Shown in pieces: positions 1 through 16,835 of a DNA stretch of 64,000 bases. Origin of the DNA: Oceanibaculum nanhaiense (GTDB lineage: Bacteria; Pseudomonadota; Alphaproteobacteria; Oceanibaculales; Oceanibaculaceae); NCBI RefSeq assembly GCF_002148795.1, contig NZ_MPOB01000005.1, positions 124,001 through 188,000 of the forward strand, in the 5' to 3' direction. Made by a program: the position numbers and the translations under genes. The notes under the pieces were generated by a model, which made no database searches, had not been told where the DNA came from, and saw only the letters and a list, made by a program, of their open reading frames with translations. Numbering within the stretch: the first letter of the stretch is position 1; each line of letters opens with the position of its first letter.

Positions 1-4
1 TCGC

Positions 5-2344
<2,340 letters not shown>

Positions 2345-2502
2345 CTGGACTGCTCCCTTGCTTGAAGGCGATGAAAGACTGGAGGTGCGGGCGGTGCCGC
2401 CGGTCCGCGAAGGCGAACCCTACCGGATAATAGGCACGCACAGCGGAGCGTCAAACCCCGCTATCACAGGGACCACTGAACAGCCCCGGAAACAGTCACG
2501 AA

Positions 2503-2525
2503 AAAGGCCGCGCGGAGCGGCCTTT
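2503..2525 (-). terminator. Rho-independent terminator downstream of greA
   Basis: A perfect inverted repeat, AAAGGCCGC/GCGGCCTTT with a 5-base loop, is followed on the minus strand by a run of T. It lies about 25 bases past the greA stop codon and should end that transcript. Confidence 0.85.
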
Positions 2526-2549
2526 CCCTGGTAGTGCGGACGATGCGGC

Positions 2550-3023
2550 TCAGCGCACCTCTATTTTCACGACCTCGTAGGATTTCGAGCCGCGCGGGGT
2601 GGTGACCTCGATGGTGTCGCCCACCGCCTTGCCGATGATGGCGCGCGCCAGCGGCGCCTGGATCGACAGGCGACCGGCCGCGACGTCGCTTTCCTCGGCA
2701 CCGACCAGCGTGTAGGTGGTCTCCTCGTCGGTATCCTCGTCAGCCAGCGTCACCGTGGTGCCGAAGGTCACCTTGTCGTTGGAGAGCTTCGAGAGGTCGA
2801 TGATCTCGGCGCGCGAAATCTTGTCCTCCAGCTCCAGCACACGGCCTTCGATGAAGCTCTGGCGTTCGCGCGCGGCGGCGTATTCGGCGTTCTCGGACAG
2901 GTCGCCATGCTCGCGCGCCTCCGCGATCGCACGGATCACCGCAGGCCGCTCCACCGACTTCAGCGTCTTGAGTTCCGCCACAAGACGTTCATAGCCTTCC
3001 GCGGTCGTCGGGATCTTTTCCAT
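2550..3023 (-). CDS. greA: Transcription elongation factor GreA
   Basis: 157 residues, the normal GreA length. GreA enters the RNA polymerase secondary channel and stimulates cleavage of backtracked RNA, rescuing arrested complexes. The N-terminal coiled coil carries the tip sequence [10 protein letters not shown] with the conserved acidic residues D41 and E44, in the same positions as in E. coli. The C-terminal half (from about residue 80) is the FKBP-like polymerase-binding domain. The ATG has a GGGG-type ribosome binding site 5 bases upstream. It lies 94 bases downstream of carB on the same strand, a carAB-greA order seen in many Alphaproteobacteria, so it may be partly co-transcribed with carAB. 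Confidence 0.97.
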   Translation of the reverse strand: MEKIPTTAEGYERLVAELKTLKSVERPAVIRAIAEAREHGDLSENAEYAAARERQSFIEGRVLELEDKISRAEIIDLSKLSNDKVTFGTTVTLADEDTDEETTYTLVGAEESDVAAGRLSIQAPLARAIIGKAVGDTIEVTTPRGSKSYEVVKIEVR

Positions 3024-3117
3024 GTCCCCTCATCCCGTAAGCAAAAGAAAGCGCGGAGCAAAAACATGTTGCCCGCGCGGTCAATATTCACCGCCCGGTT
3101 CCGGAGCCTTCCAGAAC

Positions 3118-6372
<3,255 letters not shown>

Positions 6373-6377
6373 TATTC

Positions 6378-7565
6378 TTACTTCCGATCCATCATATCAA
6401 CGAAGCGCGTGAACAGATAATGGCTGTCGTGGGGGCCGGGGCTGGCCTCCGGATGGTGCTGGACGGAGAAGACCGGCTTGTCCTTCACCTTCAGCCCCTC
6501 GACCGTGCCATCGAACAGCGAGATATGGGTGACCTCGACATTGTCGGGCAGCGAATCGGGCAGCACCACGAAACCGTGATTCTGGCTGGTGATCTCCACC
6601 TTGCCGGTCTCATTGTCCTTCACCGGATGGTTGGCGCCGCGATGGCCGCGCTCCATCTTGCCGGTCTTGCCGCCCATCGCCAGCGCCAGCATCTGGTGGC
6701 CGAGGCAGATGCCGAAGATCGGCATGTCGCGCCGGATCAGTTCCTGGATCACCGGCACGGCGTAGGTGCCGGTCGCCGCCGGGTCGCCCGGCCCGTTGGC
6801 CAGGAACACGCCGTCCGGCGCGTGCTGCAGGATGTCCTCGACGGAGGCTGTCGCCGGCACCACCGTGACGTCGCAGCCGGCACTGGCCAGGCAGCGCAGG
6901 ATATTGCGCTTGGCGCCGTAATCGATGGCGACCACCTTCTTCTTCGCGTCGGTCAGCGCGCCATAGCCTTCCGGCCGGTCGCCTTCCGCGAAGGCCCAGC
7001 GGGTCTCCTCCCACTTATAGGTCTGGCGGCAGGACACTTCCTTGGCGAGGTCCATCCCTTCCAGCCCCGGCCATTCGGCGGCCAGCCGGTGCAGTTCGGC
7101 GATATCCAGATTGCCGTCGGGGGCGTGGCACAGCGCCCCGTTGGGGGCGCCCTCATCGCGGATGCGGCGGGTCAGCTTGCGGGTGTCGATGCCGCTGATG
7201 CCCGGCAGGTCGTGGCTTTTCAGCCAGTCGTCCAGATGCCGCGTGGCGCGGTAGTTCGACGGATCGGTGATGGCGGCGCGCAGCACCAGGCCGCGTGCCG
7301 GCGGGGTGATCGTCTCGATGTCGGCGTCATTGGCGCCGACATTGCCAATATGCGGGAAGGTGAAGGTGATGATCTGGCCGGCATAAGACGGGTCCGTCAG
7401 AATCTCCTGATAGCCCGTCAGGGAGGTGTTGAAGCAGACCTCGCCCACCTTGGTGGTGGCGGCACCCAGTCCGTACCCCCAGAAAACCGTCCCGTCGGCG
7501 AGCACCAGCGCCGCCGTCGCCCCCTCTGGCCGGGGCGGGACGTTGGAACCATATTGATTTGGCAT
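6378..7565 (-). CDS. carA: Carbamoyl-phosphate synthase small subunit CarA
   Basis: 395 residues from the chosen ATG. The reading frame stays open another 36 codons upstream, but that extension is not CarA-like and would run through the predicted promoter, so the start MPNQYGS is preferred (AGGAT lies upstream). The N-terminal CarA-specific domain is followed by a class I glutamine amidotransferase domain with nucleophile C287 in GICLGHQ and the His/Glu pair in QHHPEAS. It hydrolyses glutamine and channels ammonia to CarB. It is first in the carA-carB operon. Confidence 0.97.
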   Translation of the reverse strand: MPNQYGSNVPPRPEGATAALVLADGTVFWGYGLGAATTKVGEVCFNTSLTGYQEILTDPSYAGQIITFTFPHIGNVGANDADIETITPPARGLVLRAAITDPSNYRATRHLDDWLKSHDLPGISGIDTRKLTRRIRDEGAPNGALCHAPDGNLDIAELHRLAAEWPGLEGMDLAKEVSCRQTYKWEETRWAFAEGDRPEGYGALTDAKKKVVAIDYGAKRNILRCLASAGCDVTVVPATASVEDILQHAPDGVFLANGPGDPAATGTYAVPVIQELIRRDMPIFGICLGHQMLALAMGGKTGKMERGHRGANHPVKDNETGKVEITSQNHGFVVLPDSLPDNVEVTHISLFDGTVEGLKVKDKPVFSVQHHPEASPGPHDSHYLFTRFVDMMDRK

Positions 7566-7644
7566 CGGGCCTATCCTATATCGAGCGCCCGCGCACCGCG
7601 GATGTTGCGGGCGCACGAATGGCAGCGGCGGGCAAATTGCCGGA

Positions 7645-7673
7645 GTGATAAGCAAATCGCGTGCCGCCGTCAA
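7645..7673 (-). promoter_or_regulatory. Predicted sigma-70 promoter of carAB
   Basis: On the minus strand TTGACG (7673-7668) and TATCAC (7650-7645) are separated by exactly 17 bp. This predicts transcription from about 7638 and a leader of roughly 73 bases before carA. Confidence 0.65.
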
Positions 7674-7675
7674 GT

Positions 7676-7699
7676 GTTGAGAAATAAAATTTTCTCAAC
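7676..7699. promoter_or_regulatory. AT-rich 9-bp inverted repeat between carA and yqeY
   Basis: GTTGAGAAA and TTTCTCAAC flank a 6-base AT loop, directly upstream of the predicted carA -35 box and inside the divergent carA/yqeY region. The position fits an operator for a dimeric regulator. A cruciform or RNA role is possible, but no regulator can be named. Confidence 0.4.
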
Positions 7700-7791
7700 A
7701 AAACCAAAGAGTTGGTAATTTTTATCAATTTGCACGGTAGGCAGTTTTGCATTACCGTCGCATGACTTCGCCAATGAATGCGAGGAACTTA

Positions 7792-8250
7792 ATGCTTCGC
7801 CAACGACTTAACGAATCGCTTAAAGAAGCGATGAAGGCGCGTGATGCACGCGCCGTGTCCACCCTACGGCTCATTCTGGCAGCTCTGAAGGACCGCGACA
7901 TTTGCGCGCGGGGCCGCGGCAATGTCGATGGTATCGACGAGGTCGAGATCCAGCAGATGCTGCAGAGCATGGTGAAACAGCGCCATGACTCCATCGAGAT
8001 GTATGAGCGTGGCGGCCGCTGCGAGCTTGCCGAGCAGGAACGCGGCGAGATCACGATCATCCAGAAATTCCTGCCGCGCCAGCTTGACGAGTCGGAGTTG
8101 ACCGAAGTGGTGGAGAAGGCGATCAGCGATGTCCAGCCTGCCGGTGTGAAGGATATGGGCAAGGTCATGGCCTTCCTGAAGCAGAATTATCCGGGCCAGA
8201 TGGATTTCGGCAAGGCGTCCGGCATGGTGCGCGGCCATCTGACGGCCTGA
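7792..8250 (+). CDS. yqeY: GatB/YqeY domain-containing protein
   Basis: 152 residues from the ATG at MLRQRLNESLKEAM, which has GAGGAA 7 bases upstream and matches the usual YqeY start. A longer TTG reading is possible but not supported. YqeY is a helical protein related to the tail domain of the GatB amidotransferase subunit and may act in tRNA-dependent amidation; its exact role is unproven. The VSTLRLILAALKDRD and GKVMAFLKQNYPGQMDFGKAS segments are typical. It lies upstream of dnaG-rpoD on the same strand, the alphaproteobacterial equivalent of the macromolecular synthesis operon, with a terminator between it and dnaG. Confidence 0.93.
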   Translation: MLRQRLNESLKEAMKARDARAVSTLRLILAALKDRDICARGRGNVDGIDEVEIQQMLQSMVKQRHDSIEMYERGGRCELAEQERGEITIIQKFLPRQLDESELTEVVEKAISDVQPAGVKDMGKVMAFLKQNYPGQMDFGKASGMVRGHLTA

Positions 8251-8273
8251 TCGCGTCCGACTGCTTTTCGCTT

Positions 8274-8300
8274 GAAGCCCCCGGCCTGTCCGGGGGCTTC
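8274..8300 (+). terminator. Hairpin terminator after yqeY
   Basis: A perfect 11-bp stem GAAGCCCCCGG/CCGGGGGCTTC with a 5-base loop lies 24 bases after yqeY. The following T run is weak (GACGTTT), so termination may be partial, with some read-through into dnaG. Confidence 0.6.
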
Positions 8301-8429
8301 GACGTTTCCGCGCCCTGTTGGCGAGCATACTGACTCGCACGCGGGCCGAATCGGCGTATGATAGCGCCCGCATCTTGGCACGGTGTCGATCAACGACCGC
8401 AAAACGCTGTGACGAACCGCTGGGATTAG

Positions 8430-10529
8430 ATGTCTTTTCCACCCGAATTCCTGAACGAATTGCGCGACCGGCTGGCGGTGTCCGAGATCGTCGGGCAGCG
8501 TGTCCGGCTGCAGCGCAAAGGCCGGGAATTCCAGGGGCTGTGCCCGTTTCACAACGAGAAGACGCCCTCCTTCACCGTCAATGACGACAAGGGCTTCTAC
8601 CATTGCTTCGGCTGCGGGGCGCATGGCGACGTCATCACCTTTGCCATGAACACCGAGGCGCTGAGCTTCCCGGAAGCGGTCGAGAAGCTGGCCCAGATCG
8701 CGGGTCTGCAGGTGCCGGCCCAGCATCCGGACGATCGGGCGCGCGACCAGAAGCGCCGCACGCTGGAAGAGGTGATGGAGGCGGCCTGCCGCTGGTACGA
8801 GCGCAATCTGCGCCTGCCGGTCGGCAAGCAGGCGATGGAATATCTGAAGGGCCGTGGTCTCGACGAGGCGACGCTGAAGCGCTTCCGCCTTGGTTACGCA
8901 CCGAACGAGCGCAGCGCACTGAAGGCGCATCTGGTCGCCGAAGGCTTCGAGGAATCGCTGATTATTGAGGGCGGGCTGCACAAGCCGGCCGAGGAGGCCG
9001 GCGACCGGCCGGGTGAGCGCGCCCGCGGTGCCATCGATTATTTCCGGGATCGCGTCATCTTCCCGATCACCGACCGGCGCGGCCGGGTCATCGGCTTCGG
9101 CGGCCGCGTCATGGGGGACGGCCAGCCCAAGTATCTGAATTCGCCGGAAACCCCGCTGTTCCACAAGGGCCGGGTGCTCTATGGCCTGGCCCAGGCGCGC
9201 GAGGCGGCGGGCAAGGCCGGCAGCGTGCTGGTGACCGAGGGCTATATGGATGTGATCGGCCTCGCCATGGGCGGGTTCGATTATGCGGTGGCGCCGCTGG
9301 GCACGGCGCTGACCGAGGAGCAGATCCTGCAGCTGTGGAAGCTGGCGCCGGAGCCGGTACTGTGCTTCGACGGCGATTCCGCCGGACAGCGTGCCGCCGC
9401 CCGCGCGGCGGAGCGCGCCCTGCCGCTGCTGAAACCGGGCTTTTCCCTGCGCTTCGTCACCTTGCCGGCGAAGGAAGACCCGGACAGCCTGATCCGCACG
9501 CAAGGCCCAGCCGCCATGCGCCGGCTGATCGACGAGGCGGCCCCGCTGGTCACGGCGCTGTGGCGCAGCGAGCGTTCGAAGCTGCACAGCGAGACGCCGG
9601 AACAGCTCGCCCTGCTACGCCAGACCCTGGAAGAGCATGCGGCGAAGATCGCCGACCGCACGGTGCAGGGCTTCTATCGCACCGCCCTGCTGCGGCAGAT
9701 GGAGGAGGCCTATCCGGCCCTGGCAGGCATCGGGGCGGCGCAGCCGGTACCGGCTCAAAGAGGGCCGGCGTCCCACGGTGAAGCGGCCCAAGGCGGTTCA
9801 GACGCTGATCTTGGCGGCTATCGCCAGGGCTATGGCGACGGGTATGAGGACGGCCATCTGCTGGGCTACCGGCGTGGCTGGCGCGACCGGCCGGGCGGCA
9901 AGTACAATCCGCGTGCCCGCCGGAAAGAGCCGGAAACCCAGGCTGATCTGGCGGCAAAACATATCGAGCGCACCGGCAGCCGGCGCTTCGCCTTTGCCCT
10001 GCGCTCGCGCCGGGCCGAGCAGATTGTTCTGGCCGCGCTGATCAATCACCCGCAGCTGATCGACGAGTTTTCGGAGGTCATCTCGATGCTTCCTTTCGAG
10101 GATGCCGAGCTTGACAGGCTGCGGGGGGAGATTCTACACGTGCCCGCTAGCGTTTCCGACCTTGACGTTCCGCATGTCGAGAGCCACCTAATTGCGCAGG
10201 GTTATGCCACGACCCTGGAGCGGCTGCGGTCGCCCGAGGTCGAGGAGACGGCCCGTTTTACAGGCGCCTCGGTTTCGGCCGACAGGGCGCGAAGTGTGCT
10301 TCAGGAATTGCTGTCGCGGGCATCCGCGCTAGCCGGACTTGAGGCGCAGTTGGTGGAGGCCCAGGCGGCCCTTGCCGACGAGATGACCGAGGAAAACTGG
10401 ACGCGTATGGAGTCGCTGAGGCAAGCCTTGCAGGAGCTCGTCACTGGTCCAACCTTTGACGATCAGGCTTTTGCCATTGAAAGCGCGAGACAGCGCAACG
10501 GCGATCGCGGGTCCGGTCAGCAGTCTTAG
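8430..10529 (+). CDS. dnaG: DNA primase DnaG
   Basis: 699 residues, somewhat longer than E. coli DnaG (581). It synthesises RNA primers at the replication fork. The N-terminal CHC2 zinc finger uses C38, H41, C59 and C62. The catalytic core follows, with the TOPRIM motif VTEGYMDV near residue 270 and FDGDSAGQRAA about 40 residues later. The C-terminal ~200 residues should bind the DnaB helicase. Residues about 463-487 form an unusual Gly/Tyr-rich stretch in which GY or GW recurs every four residues, in the linker between core and helicase-binding domain. The ATG fits the family N-terminus MSFPPEFL. Confidence 0.96.
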   Translation: MSFPPEFLNELRDRLAVSEIVGQRVRLQRKGREFQGLCPFHNEKTPSFTVNDDKGFYHCFGCGAHGDVITFAMNTEALSFPEAVEKLAQIAGLQVPAQHPDDRARDQKRRTLEEVMEAACRWYERNLRLPVGKQAMEYLKGRGLDEATLKRFRLGYAPNERSALKAHLVAEGFEESLIIEGGLHKPAEEAGDRPGERARGAIDYFRDRVIFPITDRRGRVIGFGGRVMGDGQPKYLNSPETPLFHKGRVLYGLAQAREAAGKAGSVLVTEGYMDVIGLAMGGFDYAVAPLGTALTEEQILQLWKLAPEPVLCFDGDSAGQRAAARAAERALPLLKPGFSLRFVTLPAKEDPDSLIRTQGPAAMRRLIDEAAPLVTALWRSERSKLHSETPEQLALLRQTLEEHAAKIADRTVQGFYRTALLRQMEEAYPALAGIGAAQPVPAQRGPASHGEAAQGGSDADLGGYRQGYGDGYEDGHLLGYRRGWRDRPGGKYNPRARRKEPETQADLAAKHIERTGSRRFAFALRSRRAEQIVLAALINHPQLIDEFSEVISMLPFEDAELDRLRGEILHVPASVSDLDVPHVESHLIAQGYATTLERLRSPEVEETARFTGASVSADRARSVLQELLSRASALAGLEAQLVEAQAALADEMTEENWTRMESLRQALQELVTGPTFDDQAFAIESARQRNGDRGSGQQS

Positions 10530-10600
10530 TTGTGGGAATGGTGCGGCGGATGCTGGGGGGTGTCCGTTCCGCATATGTTTTATCGAGAGGGCAGTAGCGA

Positions 10601-12556
10601 ATGGCAACCAAACCGGCGACGACCGACGATAAGGACGATTCCCGCGACGATCAGAATGATGCGCCGCTGATCGACAATATCGGTGCCGCTGTGAAGCGTC
10701 TTATCCAGAAGGGTAAGGAGCGCGGCTATATCACCTATGATGAGCTGAACGCGGCGCTTCCGTCCGACCAGATGTCGTCGGAGCAGATCGAAGACATCAT
10801 GACCCAGCTCTCCGAGATGGGCGTGAACGTCATTGACGACGAGGACAAGGAAGAGCGCGAAGAGCGCAGCCCCGCCGGCGATGACGATGAAGAGGTCGTG
10901 AAGGGCGGCAATATCGACGACGACGATATCGGCCGCACCGACGATCCGGTGCGCATGTATCTGCGCGAGATGGGCTCGGTCGAGCTGCTGTCGCGCGAGG
11001 GCGAGATCGCCATCGCCAAGCGCATCGAGGCCGGCCGCGAGGCGATGATCGGCGGCATCTGCGAAAGCCCGCTGACCTTCGATGCCATCCTGGCCTGGCG
11101 CGATGCGCTGCTCGATGGCCGCATCCTGCTGCGCGATATCATCGATCTGGACGCGACCTACGGCGCCGGCCCGGAGGCTGAAGAGGCCACCGAAGGCGAC
11201 GCTGCCGAAGAGGGCGAGCCCGCTGCCGCCAAGGAAAATCAGCCGGAAGGCGAGACGGAAGAGAGCGAAGAAGGCGACGAGGACGACAACACCATGTCGC
11301 TCTCGGCCATGGAAGCCGAGCTGAAGCCGATCGTGCTGGAGCAGCTCGACCAGATCGCCGAATCCTATGGCAAGCTGCAGAAGCTGCAGGAGCGACGCCT
11401 GCTGAAGATCCAGAAGGGCGAGGCGCTGACCAAGCAGTCCGAGGCCAAGTACGAGCAGCAGCGCTCCGAACTGGTCGAGATGATGAACAAGATCCGGCTG
11501 AACAACGGCCGGATCGAAGCGCTGATGGAGCAGATCTACGAGCTCAATCGCCGCCTGACCGGGCTGGAAGGCCGCATCCTGCGCCTGGCCGAGACCGCCG
11601 GCGTGAAGCGCCCGGACTTCCTGAAGGCCTATTTCGGTAACGAGCTCGACCCCAACTGGCTCGACTCGCTGGCCGGCCGGTCCAAGGCCTGGGACAAGTT
11701 CCTGGCCGCCCAGCGCGAGGATGCGCAGCATCTGCGCCAGCTGGTCGCCGATATCTCCTCGGAGGCGGCACTGCCGATCGGCGAGTTCCGCCGCATCGTG
11801 CAGACCGTGCAGAAGGGCGAGCGCGAGGCCAGCCGGGCGAAGAAGGAAATGGTCGAGGCCAACCTGCGTCTCGTCATCTCCATCGCCAAGAAATACACCA
11901 ACCGCGGCCTGCAGTTCCTGGACCTGATCCAGGAAGGCAATATCGGCCTGATGAAGGCGGTGGATAAGTTCGAATACCGCCGCGGCTACAAGTTCTCGAC
12001 CTATGCCACTTGGTGGATCCGGCAGGCGATAACCCGCTCCATCGCCGACCAGGCCCGCACAATCCGCATCCCGGTGCATATGATCGAGACGATCAACAAG
12101 CTGGTGCGCACCAGCCGCCAGATGCTGCACGAGATCGGCCGCGAGCCGACGCCGGAGGAGCTGGCAGAGAAGCTGGCCATGCCGCTGGAGAAGGTGCGCA
12201 AGGTGCTGAAGATCGCCAAGGAGCCGATCTCCCTCGAAACCCCGATTGGCGACGAGGAAGACAGCCATCTGGGTGACTTCATCGAGGACAAGAACGCGAT
12301 CCTGCCGGTCGATGCGGCGATCCAGGCGAATTTGCGCGAGACCACGACGCGCGTGCTGTCCAGCCTGACGCCGCGCGAGGAGCGCGTGCTGCGCATGCGC
12401 TTCGGCATCGGCATGAACACCGACCACACGCTGGAAGAGGTCGGCCAGCAATTCTCGGTCACCCGCGAGCGTATCCGCCAGATCGAGGCGAAGGCGCTGC
12501 GCAAGCTGAAGCACCCGAGCCGCAGCCGCAAGCTGCGCAGCTTCCTGGATACCTGA
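10601..12556 (+). CDS. rpoD: RNA polymerase primary sigma factor RpoD
   Basis: 651 residues; the housekeeping sigma-70. Region 1.1 occupies the N-terminus. A long, very acidic non-conserved region lies at about residues 190-230, rich in Glu and Asp. The core carries region 2 ([20 protein letters not shown]), region 3 and region 4, ending in the helix-turn-helix [17 protein letters not shown]. The ATG follows an AGAGGG ribosome binding site and lies 71 bases after dnaG, so the genes may share a transcript, although the gap could hold a separate promoter. A strong terminator follows. Confidence 0.98.
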   Translation: MATKPATTDDKDDSRDDQNDAPLIDNIGAAVKRLIQKGKERGYITYDELNAALPSDQMSSEQIEDIMTQLSEMGVNVIDDEDKEEREERSPAGDDDEEVVKGGNIDDDDIGRTDDPVRMYLREMGSVELLSREGEIAIAKRIEAGREAMIGGICESPLTFDAILAWRDALLDGRILLRDIIDLDATYGAGPEAEEATEGDAAEEGEPAAAKENQPEGETEESEEGDEDDNTMSLSAMEAELKPIVLEQLDQIAESYGKLQKLQERRLLKIQKGEALTKQSEAKYEQQRSELVEMMNKIRLNNGRIEALMEQIYELNRRLTGLEGRILRLAETAGVKRPDFLKAYFGNELDPNWLDSLAGRSKAWDKFLAAQREDAQHLRQLVADISSEAALPIGEFRRIVQTVQKGEREASRAKKEMVEANLRLVISIAKKYTNRGLQFLDLIQEGNIGLMKAVDKFEYRRGYKFSTYATWWIRQAITRSIADQARTIRIPVHMIETINKLVRTSRQMLHEIGREPTPEELAEKLAMPLEKVRKVLKIAKEPISLETPIGDEEDSHLGDFIEDKNAILPVDAAIQANLRETTTRVLSSLTPREERVLRMRFGIGMNTDHTLEEVGQQFSVTRERIRQIEAKALRKLKHPSRSRKLRSFLDT

Positions 12557-12579
12557 GAATCCTGATCCGGCTGCAATCG

Positions 12580-12613
12580 AAGAACCCGCCGCGCTTCCCG
12601 CCGGCGGGTTCTT
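12580..12613 (+). terminator. Rho-independent terminator after rpoD
   Basis: An 11-bp perfect stem AAGAACCCGCC/GGCGGGTTCTT with a 12-base loop, 23 bases after the rpoD stop, ending in T-rich sequence. Confidence 0.8.
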
Positions 12614-12712
12614 TGTTGGCGCGTGGCCGTCTGGCGGGTGTCCGGTACGCGCCTCGGTTGACGGCGCCCGTCCCATGCGGGATAAAGCCGGACAAGGCGC
12701 TTGCCACCTTAC

Positions 12713-12788
12713 GGGCCTGTAGTTCAGCGGTTAGAACCCGCCGCTCATAACGGCGTTGTCGCAGGTTCGAATCCTGCCGGGCCCACCA
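12713..12788 (+). tRNA. tRNA with CAT anticodon (probably tRNA-Ile2; elongator tRNA-Met possible)
   Basis: 76 bases including an encoded CCA end. All stems pair: acceptor GGGCCTG/CGGGCCC (one G-T), D stem GTTC/GAAC, anticodon stem CGCCG/CGGCG and T stem GCAGG/CCTGC with TTCGAAT. The anticodon CAT is at 12746-12748. The strong G/C acceptor and the D-loop resemble bacterial tRNA-Ile2, whose CAT is modified to lysidine by TilS to read AUA. Elongator tRNA-Met shares this anticodon and cannot be excluded by eye; it is unlikely to be the initiator, since the first acceptor pair is intact. It lies about 100 bases after the rpoD terminator. Confidence 0.95.
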
Positions 12789-12812
12789 TTCTCTTCCGTG
12801 AACATCGCAAAG

Positions 12813-12848
12813 AAAAACCGGCCGCCGCGGGATGCGGCGACCGGCTTT
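12813..12848 (-). terminator. Hairpin terminator after katG
   Basis: A GC-rich stem (CCGGCCGCCGC against GCGGCGACCGG, one mismatch and one bulge) is followed on the minus strand by TTTTT, 15 bases past the katG stop. It also separates the convergent tRNA and katG transcripts. Confidence 0.65.
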
Positions 12849-12862
12849 CAGGGCTGGTCCGC

Positions 12863-15193
<2,331 letters not shown>

Positions 15194-16096
15194 ATGATTG
15201 ATATTTCCATGAAACATCTGCGCTATTTCGAGGCGCTGGCGCAGCACCGGCATTTCGGCCGCGCCGCCGAGGCCTGCTCCATCTCGCAACCGGCCCTGTC
15301 GCTGCAGGTGAAGGAGCTGGAGGAGATCGTCGGCGCGCCGCTGGTGGAGCGGGGCACGCGGCAGATTCGCCTGACCGGTCTGGGGGAAAGCTTCGCGGCC
15401 CGCGCGCGCATCATCCTGCGCGCGGTGGAGGAGCTGGGCGATCTCGCCCGCGCCTCGCACAGGCCGTTCACCGGGCAACTGCGCCTCGGGGTCATCCCGA
15501 CGGTGGCGCCCTATCTACTGCCCTCCGTCATCAACAGCCTGACGCAGCGTTATCCGGCGCTGGATCTTCTGCCGCGCGAATCGACGACGCAAAGGCTGAT
15601 CGGCGAGTTGATGAACGGAAGGCTGGACGCGGCGATCCTGGCCTTGCCGGTGTCGGAACCGGCCCTGACGGCGGTTTCGTTGTTCGAGGAGGAATTCTTC
15701 CTGGTGCGCCCGCAGGCCGATGCGGGCAAGCCGGTGCCCAGCGCCGAGATGCTGCAGGATATGCGGCTGCTGCTGCTGGAGGAGGGGCACTGCTTCCGCG
15801 ATCAGGCGATTTCCTTCTGCAAGATATCGGTCTCGCCGTCGCACGATCTGATCGAGGGAAACTCGCTCTCGACGCTGGTACAGATGGTCGGTGCCGGGAT
15901 TGGCGTCACCCTCATCCCCGAGATGGCGGTTCCGGTCGAGACGCGCTCGGCGCCGGTTTCTGTTGTCCGCCTGGCACCGCCCCGGCCCAGCCGGACGATC
16001 GGCATGGTCTGGCGCAAGACCAACCCGCTTGCGGATGAACTCGTCCAGATTGCCGGGGTTATCCGCGCGGCCGGGACAGGCAGGCTCGCGGCCTGA
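15194..16096 (+). CDS. oxyR: LysR-family hydrogen peroxide regulator OxyR
   Basis: 300 residues. The N-terminal winged helix-turn-helix (HFGRAAEACSISQPALSLQVKELEE) is followed by the LysR effector domain. The OxyR-specific peroxide-sensing pair is present: C200 and C209 in GHCFRDQAISFCK, nine residues apart as in E. coli C199/C208. Oxidation should form a disulfide that switches promoter binding. Two in-frame starts are close together (ATG at 15194 and at 15209, MKHLRYF); neither has a good ribosome binding site. Its 3' end overlaps the convergent GntR gene by 38 bp. Confidence 0.95.
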   Translation: MIDISMKHLRYFEALAQHRHFGRAAEACSISQPALSLQVKELEEIVGAPLVERGTRQIRLTGLGESFAARARIILRAVEELGDLARASHRPFTGQLRLGVIPTVAPYLLPSVINSLTQRYPALDLLPRESTTQRLIGELMNGRLDAAILALPVSEPALTAVSLFEEEFFLVRPQADAGKPVPSAEMLQDMRLLLLEEGHCFRDQAISFCKISVSPSHDLIEGNSLSTLVQMVGAGIGVTLIPEMAVPVETRSAPVSVVRLAPPRPSRTIGMVWRKTNPLADELVQIAGVIRAAGTGRLAA

Positions 16097-16835
16097 TCGG
16101 TTCCCCCTTCAGGCCGATTTCCGCATCGGAGGAATCCAGAGGCTGGGAGAGGTGCCTGTCGCTCAGGAAACTGGCGCTGACGAAGCTGGCGCTGGCGGCG
16201 CTGACCACGATGACATGCGCGCGGGCGGCCTGGGCGGCGGTTTCCGCGTCGCCGCGCAGGATGGCGGTGACGATGGCATCATGTTCGTCCCAGCTTTTGT
16301 GCAGGCGGCCCAGCACATGGAACTGGGCGCGGCGGAACGGCGCCAGCCGGCTGCGCGTGGAACTCACCAGATCGGCCAGATAGCCGGAATGGCAGCCCTC
16401 ATAGATCAGCCCGTGGAACTGCATGTTGAAGGCGGCATATTCTTCCTGTGCGCTGGCGCGCACCAACTCCGCCGAGTGCTGGTGCAGATCGGAAAGCGCC
16501 CGGCGCTCGCCGGCACTCATGCGCTGCGCGGCCAGCCGGGCGCAGGCCGATTCCAGCTCGGCCATCGCCTCGAACATCTCGGTCAGCTGCTGGTCGGTGA
16601 TGGTGGCGACGACGCAGCCGCGATTGGGCCGGCGCTTTGCCAGCCCCATGGCGCAGAGCTGGCCCAGCGCCTCGCGTACCGGTGTGCGCGACACGCCGAA
16701 ACGGTCGGCCAGCCCCGGCTCGTCCAGCTTTTCGCCGGGCGGCAGCAGCCCCTTCACGATATCGTCGGCCAGCGCGCGCACCATCTCGTCCACCGTGGTG
16801 CCGGCGCGCAGCAGGGCGCGCTTTTGCTGCATCAT
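16059..16835 (-). CDS. GntR-family (FadR/FCD subfamily) transcriptional regulator
   Basis: 258 residues. The N-terminal winged helix-turn-helix (LDEPGLADRFGVSRTPVREALGQL) is followed by an all-helical FCD ligand-binding domain with the conserved Asp/His positions of that fold. The last ~40 residues look unstructured. The ATG overlaps the TGA of the upstream double ATPase gene (ATGA), so it is the fifth gene of the transporter operon and translationally coupled to it. It most likely represses this operon in response to the imported substrate; a palindrome upstream of the first gene is the candidate site. Its 3' end overlaps oxyR on the other strand. Confidence 0.92.
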   Translation of the reverse strand: MMQQKRALLRAGTTVDEMVRALADDIVKGLLPPGEKLDEPGLADRFGVSRTPVREALGQLCAMGLAKRRPNRGCVVATITDQQLTEMFEAMAELESACARLAAQRMSAGERRALSDLHQHSAELVRASAQEEYAAFNMQFHGLIYEGCHSGYLADLVSSTRSRLAPFRRAQFHVLGRLHKSWDEHDAIVTAILRGDAETAAQAARAHVIVVSAASASFVSASFLSDRHLSQPLDSSDAEIGLKGEPIRPRACLSRPRG

